A DNA stretch of 64,000 nucleotides from Agrobacterium tumefaciens. GTDB lineage: Bacteria > Pseudomonadota > Alphaproteobacteria > Rhizobiales > Rhizobiaceae. The stretch is taken from the NCBI RefSeq assembly GCF_017726655.1, contig NZ_CP072309.1, forward strand, positions 358,501 to 422,500, written 5' to 3'. The translations under genes and the position numbers were made by a program. This document shows, in pieces, positions 38,200-46,589 of the stretch. The notes beneath the pieces were generated by a model. The model made no database searches and was not told the origin of the DNA. It saw only the letters and a list, made by a program, of their open reading frames with translations. Within the stretch, counting starts at the first letter, position 1, and each line of letters begins with the position of its first letter.

Positions 38200-39603
38200 A
38201 TGCACTCTTTCGTCGACAATTTCGAAAACTCGGATCGACTGCGCCAGCGCTCCCGCAACCTCATACCGGGCGGTGCACATACCTACGCCAAGGGTGACGA
38301 CCAGTACCCTGTCCTGTCTCCCGGCTTCATTGAAAGGGGCTATGGCTGTCATGTCTGGGATGTCGATGGAAATGAATATATCGAATACGGCATGGGCAAC
38401 CGGGCCGTCGGCCTAGGCCATGCTTATGGCGACGTCGTTGAGGCGGCGCGCGCGGAACTATACCGCGGTTGCAACTTTACGCGCCCGTCAAAGATCGAGG
38501 TGGACTGCGCTTCAACCTTTCTCGACACGATCCAGACAGCCGAAATGGTTAAATTCTGCAAGAACGGTTCTGATGCGACATCCGCCGCGATACGACTTGC
38601 ACGGGCTGTTACAGGCCGCGACCTGATCGCGCGTTGCAGCGACCACCCGTTTTTCTCCACCGACGACTGGTTTATCGGAACAACGGAGATGAATGCAGGC
38701 ATTCCTCAGGCGATCCAGAATCTGGTCCTTGGCTTCACTTACAATGATCTTACGAGTGCGCGCAGTCTGCTTGACCGCTTTCCAGGCCGAATAGCCGCCT
38801 TCATTCTGGAGCCGTCGCGCGGTGAACCGCCTCGGGACCGGTTTCTTCACCAACTCCAGGAGCTATGTCACGAAAACGGCGCGCTTTTCATTCTCGACGA
38901 AATGATCACGGGGTTCCGCTGGGACGCGGGGGGAGCGCAAAAGACATACGATATCGTCCCAGACCTGTCCTGTTTCGGCAAAGCGCTGGGGAATGGCTTT
39001 TCGATTTCAGCGCTTGCTGGCAAGCGTGAGTTCATGGAACGAGGCGGTATCGATCAAACCGATGCCCCCCGTGTCTTCTTGCTTTCCACGACGCATGGCG
39101 CGGAAACGCACGCGATGGCGGCGGCCATCGCAACCATGCAGGTTTACACCCGGGAACCCGTGGTCCCACATCTGGTCCGACAGGGAAACGCGTTGCGTGC
39201 CGCCATCAGCCAGATCGCAATCGCGCACGGGCTCGATTCCTACTTCGGTATTCAGGGCCACTCCGCCTGTCTCAGCTACTTCACGCTCGATCAGACTGGC
39301 AAGCCGTCTCAGGCGTTCCGCTCGCTCTTTCTGCAGGAAACCATCCGACGCGGCATTCTCGCACCGTCTCTCGTTGTAAGCTATACGCATGGGGACGAGG
39401 ATATAGCCAGAACACTTGACGCCATAGACGGGGCGCTAGGGGTCTACCGAAAAGCGCTGGAATATGGCGTTGACAAATTCCTGACGGGACGCCCGTCGGA
39501 TGTTGTATTTCGACGTTTCAACGGCGGATCGCAGCATCAGGCCAGCCATGGGCTGAAGATGGCCGACATGGCCGAGTTATCGGAAAGCATCCGAAAGCCT
39601 TAA
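38200..39603 (+). CDS. GSAM-like class III PLP aminotransferase/aminomutase
   Basis: The 467-residue protein resembles glutamate-1-semialdehyde 2,1-aminomutase: LIPGGAHTYAKGDDQYP, HVWDVDGNEYIEYGMGNRAVGLGHAY, MVKFCKNGSDATSAAIRLARA, ILDEMITGFRW and the PLP-lysine motif CFGKALGNGF (Lys 261). It is not the heme-pathway enzyme by context. It opens a sugar-nucleotide cassette, and similar enzymes occur in surface-polysaccharide loci. It probably installs or moves an amino group on a sugar-derived or acyl intermediate. It has an extra C-terminal tail (VFRRFNGGSQHQASHGLKMADM) not typical of HemL. Confidence 0.85.
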   Translation: MHSFVDNFENSDRLRQRSRNLIPGGAHTYAKGDDQYPVLSPGFIERGYGCHVWDVDGNEYIEYGMGNRAVGLGHAYGDVVEAARAELYRGCNFTRPSKIEVDCASTFLDTIQTAEMVKFCKNGSDATSAAIRLARAVTGRDLIARCSDHPFFSTDDWFIGTTEMNAGIPQAIQNLVLGFTYNDLTSARSLLDRFPGRIAAFILEPSRGEPPRDRFLHQLQELCHENGALFILDEMITGFRWDAGGAQKTYDIVPDLSCFGKALGNGFSISALAGKREFMERGGIDQTDAPRVFLLSTTHGAETHAMAAAIATMQVYTREPVVPHLVRQGNALRAAISQIAIAHGLDSYFGIQGHSACLSYFTLDQTGKPSQAFRSLFLQETIRRGILAPSLVVSYTHGDEDIARTLDAIDGALGVYRKALEYGVDKFLTGRPSDVVFRRFNGGSQHQASHGLKMADMAELSESIRKP

Positions 39604-39720
39604 CCGGTCGGGGCACCTAAGCGGTTCGCATTATCGCTACAGCCGCTTTGCGCGGTGCATCGATCTCGCCTGACCAGATACGCTCGTTGTAATCGACAAT
39701 GGATCTTGAGGGGAAGTTTC

Positions 39721-40791
39721 ATGCACGTTCTCGTCACCGGGCATCGCGGATATATCGGCTCCGTCATGGTACCCATCCTGCGCAAGGCGGGCCACAAAGT
39801 TTACGGCTATGACACCGAGTTCTACCACCGCTGCGCTTATGCCCCAGGCGGACCTTTGCCGCAGGTGCCCGGCGTGTGCAAGGATATCCGCGATATTACG
39901 CCTGCGGATATGGAAGGTTTCGACGCTGTCATTCATCTTGCTGCCCTGTCAAACGACCCGCTGAGCAATCTCAATCCGGAAATCACCTATGAGATCAATT
40001 ATCGCGGTAGCGTTCGGGCAGCGAGAGCCGCAAAGCAGGCAGGCGTCAAGCGTTTCATCTTCGCCTCGTCGTGCAGCAACTACGGTGCCGCTGGCGAAGG
40101 GCTGGTCAATGAATCGGCAGAGCTCAAACCTGTAACGGCTTATGGCACCTCCAAGGTCTTGGCGGAGCGGGAAATTGCCAGCCTCGCGAGCCCCGGCTTC
40201 TCGCCCGTCTATATGCGCCCGGCAACGGCATATGGCCTTTCGCCCATGCTCCGTTTCGATATCGTACTCAACAACCTGACGGCCTGGGCGGTGACGGAAG
40301 GACTGATCTTCCTGAAATCCGACGGATCGCCATGGCGTCCAATCGTTCACATCGAGGATATTTCCTTAGCCTTTCTGGCAGCGCTTGAAGCCCCAACGGA
40401 TGTCATCCACAATCAGGCGTTCAACGTCGGACAGGATGCGCACAACTATCAGATCAGAGAGATCGCCGAAATCGTCGCCCTCACGGTCCCTGGATGCCGG
40501 CTGCAATATGCCAGCGACGCGAGCCCTGATACCCGCTCCTACCGTGTCGATTTCGGCAAGATCGCCCGTGCGCTTCCGGCGTTCAAACCGACGTGGACGG
40601 CCGCTGCAGGTGCCGAGCAACTCTACCGGGCCTACAAGAGCTCCGGCCTGACAATGGTCGAATTCGAGGGCCCGCACTATCAGCGGATCGGCCAACTCCA
40701 GAAGCTGATCGGCGATAAGGATATCGACAGCAACCTGCGCCGCCCCATGGCCGCGCCGCGCCAAAGCGTGGGTATCGCAGCATCGGTGTGA
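39721..40791 (+). CDS. NAD(P)-dependent sugar epimerase/dehydratase (extended SDR)
   Basis: The 356-residue protein has the SDR nucleotide motif [27 protein letters not shown], and the catalytic triad [10 protein letters not shown] ... [10 protein letters not shown] (Ser, Tyr-x3-Lys). The pattern resembles sugar-nucleotide epimerases/reductases that act on NDP-4-keto sugars. It has an unusually Asp/Asn-poor C-terminal substrate domain ending [17 protein letters not shown] 39721 starts exactly at the Rossmann strand; the upstream in-frame codons are discarded. It lies 13 bases before the DUF4910 gene. Confidence 0.88.
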   Translation: MHVLVTGHRGYIGSVMVPILRKAGHKVYGYDTEFYHRCAYAPGGPLPQVPGVCKDIRDITPADMEGFDAVIHLAALSNDPLSNLNPEITYEINYRGSVRAARAAKQAGVKRFIFASSCSNYGAAGEGLVNESAELKPVTAYGTSKVLAEREIASLASPGFSPVYMRPATAYGLSPMLRFDIVLNNLTAWAVTEGLIFLKSDGSPWRPIVHIEDISLAFLAALEAPTDVIHNQAFNVGQDAHNYQIREIAEIVALTVPGCRLQYASDASPDTRSYRVDFGKIARALPAFKPTWTAAAGAEQLYRAYKSSGLTMVEFEGPHYQRIGQLQKLIGDKDIDSNLRRPMAAPRQSVGIAASV

Positions 40792-40804
40792 AGGGGAGGA
40801 GGCG

Positions 40805-42148
40805 ATGGGCAGGATGGAGCCTGGTGCCGAACTGACAGCCGATGCAATCCGGGAAACAAGTATTGGCCAGACTATTCACGATCTCGCCTCCCGCCTCTTT
40901 CCGATCTGTCGCAGCATCACGGGCAAAGGTGTTTGCGAGACGATCGATATCCTTAAAGACTATATCGATATCGAGCAGCACGCTGTTCCGAGCGGGACGC
41001 GGGTTTTCGACTGGACGGTGCCGCCGGAGTGGGTCGTCCGGGACGCCTATGTGAAAAACGCGACGGGACGCAAGGTGATCGATTTCCAAATGTCGAACCT
41101 GCATCTCATGAACTACAGTATCCCTCAACGCCGCGTGATGCCGCTCGCCGAACTGCGAGCACATATTTATACCCTTCCGGAAAAGCCCGACCTCATTCCC
41201 TACAAAACAGCATATTACACGGATGCCTGGGGCTTTTGCATGTCGCATAATGACTTCCTCAAGCTCGAGGTAGGCGACTATGAAGTCGTCATCGACACCG
41301 AAAAGACGTCAGGCAATCTGTATTACGGCGAATATCGGCATGTCGGACAAAGCACCAAGGAAGTGCTTCTCTTCGCGCATATCTGTCATCCATCGCTCGC
41401 AAACGACAATTGTTCCGGCCTCGCACTGCTCACATGTCTTGCTGCCGGCCTAAAAGGCAGAAACACATATTACAGCTACAGGTTCGTCTTTGCGCCCGGA
41501 ACCATCGGCTCCCTGTCATGGCTTGCACGGAACGAAGACGGGATATCGAACATTGCGCATGGTCTTGTGGTTTCCTGCATTGGCGACGGCGGCGGGCCGA
41601 ACTACAAGCGTAGCCGCCGGGGAGACGCAGTGATCGACCGGATCGCCGCCTGCACCCGCTGCGGCGAGGATCGCAAACCTCTGGCAATCGCCGACTTCAT
41701 TCCCTATGGCTATGACGAGCGTCAATTCTGTTCGCCGGGCTTCAATCTGCCGGTCGGACTGCTGCAGAGAAGCTCTTTCGGGACCTTTTCCGAATATCAC
41801 ACCTCGGCCGACAATCTCGACTTCATCAGGCCCGAACACCTTAACTCATCCTTTTGGATGACCATGGACATGATCGAGGCTCTCGAAGGCAATTGGACGC
41901 CGTTGAACCTACGGCCGAAAGGTGAGCCACAGCTCGGAAAATACGGGCTTTTCCCTGCGATTGGCGGCCACAAGACGAACGACGACCGCACCATGGCCTA
42001 TCTCTGGATACTAAACTACGCCGATGGAGATAACTCGCTGCTCGATATCGCGGAAAGGTCCAAAATCCCCTTCGTCGATATTGCGAGTGCGGCCGGCAGG
42101 CTGCTTGAGGCGGGCCTTGTATCGAATCTGGGTTTCCTGTCGCGGTAG
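40805..42148 (+). CDS. DUF4910 aminopeptidase-like protein with winged-helix tail
   Basis: The 447-residue protein has an N-terminal DUF2172/DUF4910-type region (IGQTIHDLASRLFPICRSITGKGV, then PSGTRVFDWTVPPEW). A zinc-peptidase-like core follows: FAHICHPSLANDNCSGLALL (His 192, His 195, Asp 201) and SEYHTSADNLDFI (His 332), resembling M28 ligand motifs. The last 90 residues (WILNYADGDNSLLDIAERSKIPFVDIASAAGRLLEAGLV) look like a winged helix. Ligands appear intact, so it may hydrolyse an amide in the cassette's product or an acyl-protected intermediate. GGGGAGGAGG precedes the ATG. Confidence 0.8.
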   Translation: MGRMEPGAELTADAIRETSIGQTIHDLASRLFPICRSITGKGVCETIDILKDYIDIEQHAVPSGTRVFDWTVPPEWVVRDAYVKNATGRKVIDFQMSNLHLMNYSIPQRRVMPLAELRAHIYTLPEKPDLIPYKTAYYTDAWGFCMSHNDFLKLEVGDYEVVIDTEKTSGNLYYGEYRHVGQSTKEVLLFAHICHPSLANDNCSGLALLTCLAAGLKGRNTYYSYRFVFAPGTIGSLSWLARNEDGISNIAHGLVVSCIGDGGGPNYKRSRRGDAVIDRIAACTRCGEDRKPLAIADFIPYGYDERQFCSPGFNLPVGLLQRSSFGTFSEYHTSADNLDFIRPEHLNSSFWMTMDMIEALEGNWTPLNLRPKGEPQLGKYGLFPAIGGHKTNDDRTMAYLWILNYADGDNSLLDIAERSKIPFVDIASAAGRLLEAGLVSNLGFLSR

Positions 42149-42152
42149 ACCT

Positions 42153-42680
42153 TCATTGCCAGGCCGCCCAACCGAGGTCCTTTTCCGAGATGACAGAGGG
42201 AGGCGCAGGCCATTCAACACCGATCGCGGGTTCGTCATGGCGTATCCCCGCTGCACTTGCTTGGGCATAGGGCACCGAAATCAGATAAGACACGGCAACA
42301 TCGTCGCTGAGCGACTGGAAACCATGGGCAAAACCCTCGGGAATGTAGAACTGCACGCCGTTTTCGGCCGACAGGACCGTGCCAACCCATTGCAGATAGG
42401 TGGGTGAGCCGCGACGCAGATCGACAGCAACATCCCATATCGCACCTTTGACGCAGGAAACCAGCTTAGTCTCCTGATGCGGCGGTCGCTGGAAATGCAA
42501 CCCTCGAATGGTGTGTTTGAGCTTTGATATGGAAAGGCTGTGCTGACTGAAGTCCGATACCAGCGCGTTACTCTCAAATTCGCGTTTGCAGAACGTCCTC
42601 GCAAAAGAGCCTCGGCTGTCATGCACAGGCACCGTTTTGACGACCCAAAGCCCCTCGATTTTCGTCTTCTCAAACAGCAT
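42153..42680 (-). CDS. RmlC/RfbC-like NDP-sugar 3,5-epimerase
   Basis: The 175-residue cupin-fold protein has the dTDP-4-dehydrorhamnose 3,5-epimerase signature: RGSFARTFC near residue 24, KHTIRGLHFQRPPHQETKLVSCVKGAIWDVAVDLRRGSPTY with catalytic His, and FYIPEGFAHGFQSLSDDVAVSYLIS. It should epimerise a 4-keto-6-deoxy sugar nucleotide at C3 and/or C5. ATG 42680 follows AGGAGCGCCGA. It is convergent with the DUF4910 gene (four-base gap) and divergent from the C-methyltransferase. RmlABD are not in the window. Confidence 0.9.
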   Translation of the reverse strand: MLFEKTKIEGLWVVKTVPVHDSRGSFARTFCKREFESNALVSDFSQHSLSISKLKHTIRGLHFQRPPHQETKLVSCVKGAIWDVAVDLRRGSPTYLQWVGTVLSAENGVQFYIPEGFAHGFQSLSDDVAVSYLISVPYAQASAAGIRHDEPAIGVEWPAPPSVISEKDLGWAAWQ

Positions 42681-42987
42681 TCGGCGCTCCTGATGCGACC
42701 CCGTATTCAAGAAGAGTTTGCCGCCATTTCAGCGGGCTACGGAATACATCCACAGGTATCACCATACCCTGAAGGCCGGCGGGCAATTAAGTCACCCTTT
42801 CGGTTGCGGAAACCCGGCGCCGGAGGCACATTCCAGAGGATTACAACGTAAATCTACGGCTTATGGATGACGTTTTCGAGCCGAATGCAGTATCGTCACC
42901 CACCCTGATCCATAGTATTTTTTCCAGCTAATAAAAGAATTTCTGAAATTCGCTCGAAAACACTGCGATGGAATCAGGGGACGTCAG
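42681..42987. other. 307-base divergent promoter region in the sugar cassette
   Basis: No gene is seen. It separates the leftward RfbC-like gene from the rightward C-methyltransferase gene, so it must hold both promoters. The half nearest the methyltransferase is AT-rich (42900-42960). Confidence 0.5.
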
Positions 42988-44280
42988 ATGAATAATGAGG
43001 CAGTTTTTTCCGCAAGACTGAGCTCGACGCATCACGTCGGGCTTTGCCGCCTTTGTAGCGCGCCATTGGTGCATACCTTCGTCGATCTTGGAATGTCTCC
43101 GCCCTGCGAAAGCTTCGTCGCAGCTGATGCCGCCAATGACGTCGAGCCGTTTTATCCGCTCCATGCATTCGTGTGCGACGAATGCTTCCTCGTCCAGCTT
43201 CAGGAATATGTAGCGCCGGAGAGTATTTTCACGGAGTACGCGTATTTCTCTTCGTTCTCGGACAGTTGGGTCGCTCACGCGAAGCGGTACTGCGATATGG
43301 TCATCGAGCGCTTCGCGCTGGACCAATCAAGTTTCGTTGTCGAGCTTGCCAGCAACGATGGTTACCTGCTGCAACATTTCCTGACCAGCAACATCCCGAT
43401 GCTCGGAATTGAACCGGCCGTGAACGTCGCGAAGGTGGCAATCGGGAAAGGCATTCCGACACTGACGGAATTTTTCAACGAGGCACTGGCAACCGATATG
43501 GCGGCCAGGGGACAAAAAGCGGATCTCATCATCGGCAACAATGTTCTTGCCCAGGTGCCTGACATCAACGATTTCGTTGCCGGCATGAAAGTCCTGCTCA
43601 AGCCTGAAGGCGTGATCACCCTCGAATTCCCCCATATCGAAAAGCTTATCGCGGAAAACCAGTTCGACACCATCTATCACGAGCACTTTTCCTACTTTTC
43701 ACTGCTGACGATAGAAAAAATGGCCCGCCGTCATGGACTGAAGGTCTTCGATGTCGAAGAAATCCCAACACATGGCGGTTCGCTGCGGGTCTTTTTCTCG
43801 CACGAGGACAGCAGGTTTCACCGTGAAGCCCGCGTCGATAGGCTCCTGGAGCGGGAATTGAATGCCGGGCTCGACAGAATAGAGACCTATACGGCCTTCG
43901 CCGAAGCCGTGCGTCAGACCAAGCGAAACCTCCTGTCTTTCCTCATCCGTCTCAAGGAGATGCGCAAATCCATCTGCGCCTATGGCGCGCCGGGAAAGGG
44001 CAATACGCTGCTGAATTATTGCGGCATCGGCACCGATTTCATCGATTTTGCGGTTGATCGCAATCCCTACAAACATGGACGCCTCACGCCGGGAATGCAT
44101 ATCCCAATCCGGCCTGTCAGCGAAATCGAGCGCATGAAGCCGGATTACGTCCTCATTCTTCCCTGGAACCTGAAGAATGAGATCGTTGCACAAATGCACG
44201 ACATCAAAGACTGGGGCGGGAAATTCATCGTTCCAATTCCAGACATATCCATCATTGATCCGAAGGAGTTGGCACAATGA
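42988..44280 (+). CDS. NDP-hexose C-methyltransferase (TylC-III/Methyltransf_13-14 type)
   Basis: The 430-residue protein has the full three-part architecture. First is a zinc-binding N-terminal domain (CRLCSAPLVHTFVDLG, then FVCDECFLVQL). Next is a SAM Rossmann core (VVELASNDGYLLQHFL, LGIEPAVNVAKVA, LIIGNNVLAQVPDI). A Methyltransf_14-like C-terminal domain (FDTIYHEHFSYFSLLTI, AYGAPGKGNTLLNYCGIG) completes it. Known relatives add a methyl at C3 of NDP-4-keto sugars, giving branched sugars. The stop overlaps the next gene in ATGA, so the two are coupled. Confidence 0.9.
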   Translation: MNNEAVFSARLSSTHHVGLCRLCSAPLVHTFVDLGMSPPCESFVAADAANDVEPFYPLHAFVCDECFLVQLQEYVAPESIFTEYAYFSSFSDSWVAHAKRYCDMVIERFALDQSSFVVELASNDGYLLQHFLTSNIPMLGIEPAVNVAKVAIGKGIPTLTEFFNEALATDMAARGQKADLIIGNNVLAQVPDINDFVAGMKVLLKPEGVITLEFPHIEKLIAENQFDTIYHEHFSYFSLLTIEKMARRHGLKVFDVEEIPTHGGSLRVFFSHEDSRFHREARVDRLLERELNAGLDRIETYTAFAEAVRQTKRNLLSFLIRLKEMRKSICAYGAPGKGNTLLNYCGIGTDFIDFAVDRNPYKHGRLTPGMHIPIRPVSEIERMKPDYVLILPWNLKNEIVAQMHDIKDWGGKFIVPIPDISIIDPKELAQ

Positions 44281-45089
44281 AGGTCGTCTTGTTCTGCGGT
44301 GGCAGGGGTACCCGCATCAGGGAATATTCTGAAAGCGTCCCTAAACCACTGATCCCGCTCGGCTCTCAGCCGATCATGCGACACGTCATGCAATATTACG
44401 CCCGTTTCGGGCACGAAGACTTCATCCTCTGCCTCGGCTACAAGGCGCATGTCATAAAAGAATTCTTCCTGAACAGCCGGCCGGAAAGTTATGCCGATTG
44501 CGTCATATCAAGTCCCGGACGCGTGGAATTGCTCGAAGAGCTGCCGAGAGATTGGCGCGTATCGCTGATCGATACGGGCATATGGCGCAATATTGGCGAA
44601 CGTCTCTGGGCCGTACGTCGTCATCTCAAAGGCGAGAAGATGTTTCTCGCCAATTACAGCGACGGCCTGACCGACGTCGATCTCGACGACATGATTGCCC
44701 AATTCGAAAAGAGCGACAAGCTCGCCTGCTTCTTGGCTGTTAGGCCGCCTCTCACCTACCATCTGGCGGAGATCGACGAGAGCGGAAGGGTGCGGGAATT
44801 TCGGTCGTCGGAAACATCCGAGATGTGGATCAACGGCGGCTACTTCCTGATGCGTCCGGAAATTTTCGACTACATGCGCGAGGGCGAAGAACTCGTGCTG
44901 GAACCGTTTTCCAGGCTGATTTCTGAAGACAAATTGATGGCCTACAAACATGAGGGCTTCTGGCGATCTATGGATACGCTGCGCGACTGGCAGACGTTGG
45001 AGGCGATGGTGGAACGCGGCGACATGCCATGGATCGGCGACGGTGCGTCAATGGCACGCAAATCGCCAAACACGAAGCAACTGCCATGA
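44277..45089 (+). CDS. RfbF-like glucose-1-phosphate cytidylyltransferase family protein
   Basis: The 270-residue nucleotidyltransferase begins VVLFCGGRGTRIREYSESVPKPLIPLGSQPIMRHVMQYYARFGHEDFILCLGYKA, with the GGxGTR/KP activation motif. The body resembles RfbF (SLIDTGIWRNIGERLWAVRRHL, FLANYSDGLTDVDL, WINGGYFLMRPEIFDYM, FWRSMDTLRDWQTLE). Its product is likely CDP-hexose, but the exact nucleotide cannot be read from sequence. It is translationally coupled to genes on both sides (ATGA at each junction). Confidence 0.87.
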   Translation: MKVVLFCGGRGTRIREYSESVPKPLIPLGSQPIMRHVMQYYARFGHEDFILCLGYKAHVIKEFFLNSRPESYADCVISSPGRVELLEELPRDWRVSLIDTGIWRNIGERLWAVRRHLKGEKMFLANYSDGLTDVDLDDMIAQFEKSDKLACFLAVRPPLTYHLAEIDESGRVREFRSSETSEMWINGGYFLMRPEIFDYMREGEELVLEPFSRLISEDKLMAYKHEGFWRSMDTLRDWQTLEAMVERGDMPWIGDGASMARKSPNTKQLP

Positions 45090-45739
45090 AAAACATATCC
45101 CTCGCCTCCGCCGGTGATCGCCTGTCGATTCTATGTCTTGGAGCTCACTCCGACGACATTGAGATCGGCGTCGGAGGCACGGTCCTAAGTCTGCTTTCGA
45201 AGGGTGTGTTGCTTGATGTCCATTGGTGCGTGCTCAGCGCCGGCTACGAGCGCGCCCTGGAGGCACGCAGTTCTGCGGAAGCTTTTCTGGCAAAAGCAGC
45301 ATCCTATTCAATTGAACTTGCATCGTTTCAGGACAGCTACTTCCCCTCGCAGAGCCGTGAGATCAAGTCATGGCTTCTGACATTGCGCGACAAAGTCAGT
45401 CCCGACGTCATATTCACGCATAGCCGCGAGGACGCGCACCAGGATCACCGCGAGATCAACAGGATCACATCCAACATCTTCAGAAATCACCTGATCATGG
45501 AATACGAAATCCCGAAATGGGACGGCGATTTCGGCAGACGAAACGCTTACGTGCCATTGAGCGAAGACGCGATGAATATGAAGGTCGAGCTTCTCCTGGA
45601 GCACTTTGGAACACAGAGATCCAAGGACTGGTTCGATGCGGATACATTTCGCGGCCTGGCGCGGCTGCGGGGAATGGAATGCCGTGCGCCAACACGTTTT
45701 GCGGAGGCCTTTACCGTCAGGAAACTGACGCTCGCCTGA
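45086..45739 (+). CDS. PIG-L family deacetylase
   Basis: The 217-residue protein has the LmbE/PIG-L zinc-hydrolase signatures: ILCLGAHSDDIEIGVGGTV with the H-x-D-D metal site, and VIFTHSREDAHQDHREINRIT supplying a further His. Members remove N-acyl groups from amino sugars or cysteine conjugates. The ATG overlaps the previous stop, fixing the start against a longer in-frame option. It closes the coupled methyltransferase-RfbF-PIG-L unit. Confidence 0.9.
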   Translation: MKNISLASAGDRLSILCLGAHSDDIEIGVGGTVLSLLSKGVLLDVHWCVLSAGYERALEARSSAEAFLAKAASYSIELASFQDSYFPSQSREIKSWLLTLRDKVSPDVIFTHSREDAHQDHREINRITSNIFRNHLIMEYEIPKWDGDFGRRNAYVPLSEDAMNMKVELLLEHFGTQRSKDWFDADTFRGLARLRGMECRAPTRFAEAFTVRKLTLA

Positions 45740-45824
45740 AACAGGCGAAAGCCTGCGCACGGTACGACATCAATGTTTACGAAAATCAAAAGAAACCAAG
45801 AACAATACAGGGGGCATTTTCGTC

Positions 45825-46535
45825 ATGATCCATAACCGTATTTCCGACTACCCGCCGCAAGAGGCACCGCATCCGCAGGCCGCCGCACATGCGGCTGCCT
45901 ATATCGGGATCTTTGATCGTCGCATGCTGGAGCGGGAATGCCTCGCCCATAGTCTCAACTATCAATATGCAGACAGGCGCATCCTGACCTTCTCAGATCT
46001 GGAAGAGTGGGAACAGGCACGCACGGAAATCGGCATGCCTGCGGCAGTTCTGGTGAGTGTTTTGCCCCGTCCGCCGGCAGAGACAAATCGCGAGCTTGCG
46101 GAGATCGTTGCTGCCGTGTCGCCGGCCGCCGTCGTCGTGCTCTCCGACGATCAGGACATCAATACCATTCTGGATACGATCGCTCTTGGCGTGCGCGGTT
46201 ACATATCAAATTCCGTCAGTATCGAGGTTTGCGTCCAGGCGATCAGTCTTGCAATCGCGGGAGGCCGCTTCATACCGGCAAGCAGCGTCATGAACATGAA
46301 AAGCCTGTTCGGCCTGAGGGCGCACGCATCCCTGCCACCGGCGAAATTTACGAGCCGTCAATCCGCGATTGCGGAGGCCCTGCGGTGCGGAAAGGCGAAC
46401 AAGGATATCGCTCTGGAGCTGAACCTTTGTGAAAGCACCATCAAGGTGCATATCCGCAATATCATGAAGAAGCTTGGAGCAACAAACCGCACGGAAGTCG
46501 CGTGCAAGATCGGCGACATGGCGTACGACCGTTAA
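45825..46535 (+). CDS. LuxR-family regulator with degenerate receiver domain (paralogue 2)
   Basis: The 236-residue protein is a paralogue of the one at 37256. Receiver-like residues run from about 26 (YIGIFDRRMLERECLAHSL) through VVVLSDDQDINTILDTIALGVRGYISNS. The phosphosite is Ser (VLVSVLP, about 78), the acidic pair is FDRR, and the conserved Lys is absent. The LuxR HTH reads FTSRQSAIAEALRCGKANKDIALELNLCESTIKVHIRNIMKK. GGGGG precedes the ATG. It lies immediately upstream of the Wzc-like gene on the same strand (54 bases). Confidence 0.88.
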   Translation: MIHNRISDYPPQEAPHPQAAAHAAAYIGIFDRRMLERECLAHSLNYQYADRRILTFSDLEEWEQARTEIGMPAAVLVSVLPRPPAETNRELAEIVAAVSPAAVVVLSDDQDINTILDTIALGVRGYISNSVSIEVCVQAISLAIAGGRFIPASSVMNMKSLFGLRAHASLPPAKFTSRQSAIAEALRCGKANKDIALELNLCESTIKVHIRNIMKKLGATNRTEVACKIGDMAYDR

Positions 46536-46589
46536 TCGGACGCCATCTGCCGACCGCTACCGAACGCTGCACTTACAGCAGGAACCGTT

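Noticed and set aside
38200..39603. Calling the PLP enzyme hemL of heme synthesis
   Set aside because: Context is a sugar cassette, the C-terminal tail is atypical, and alphaproteobacteria usually make 5-aminolevulinate by HemA.
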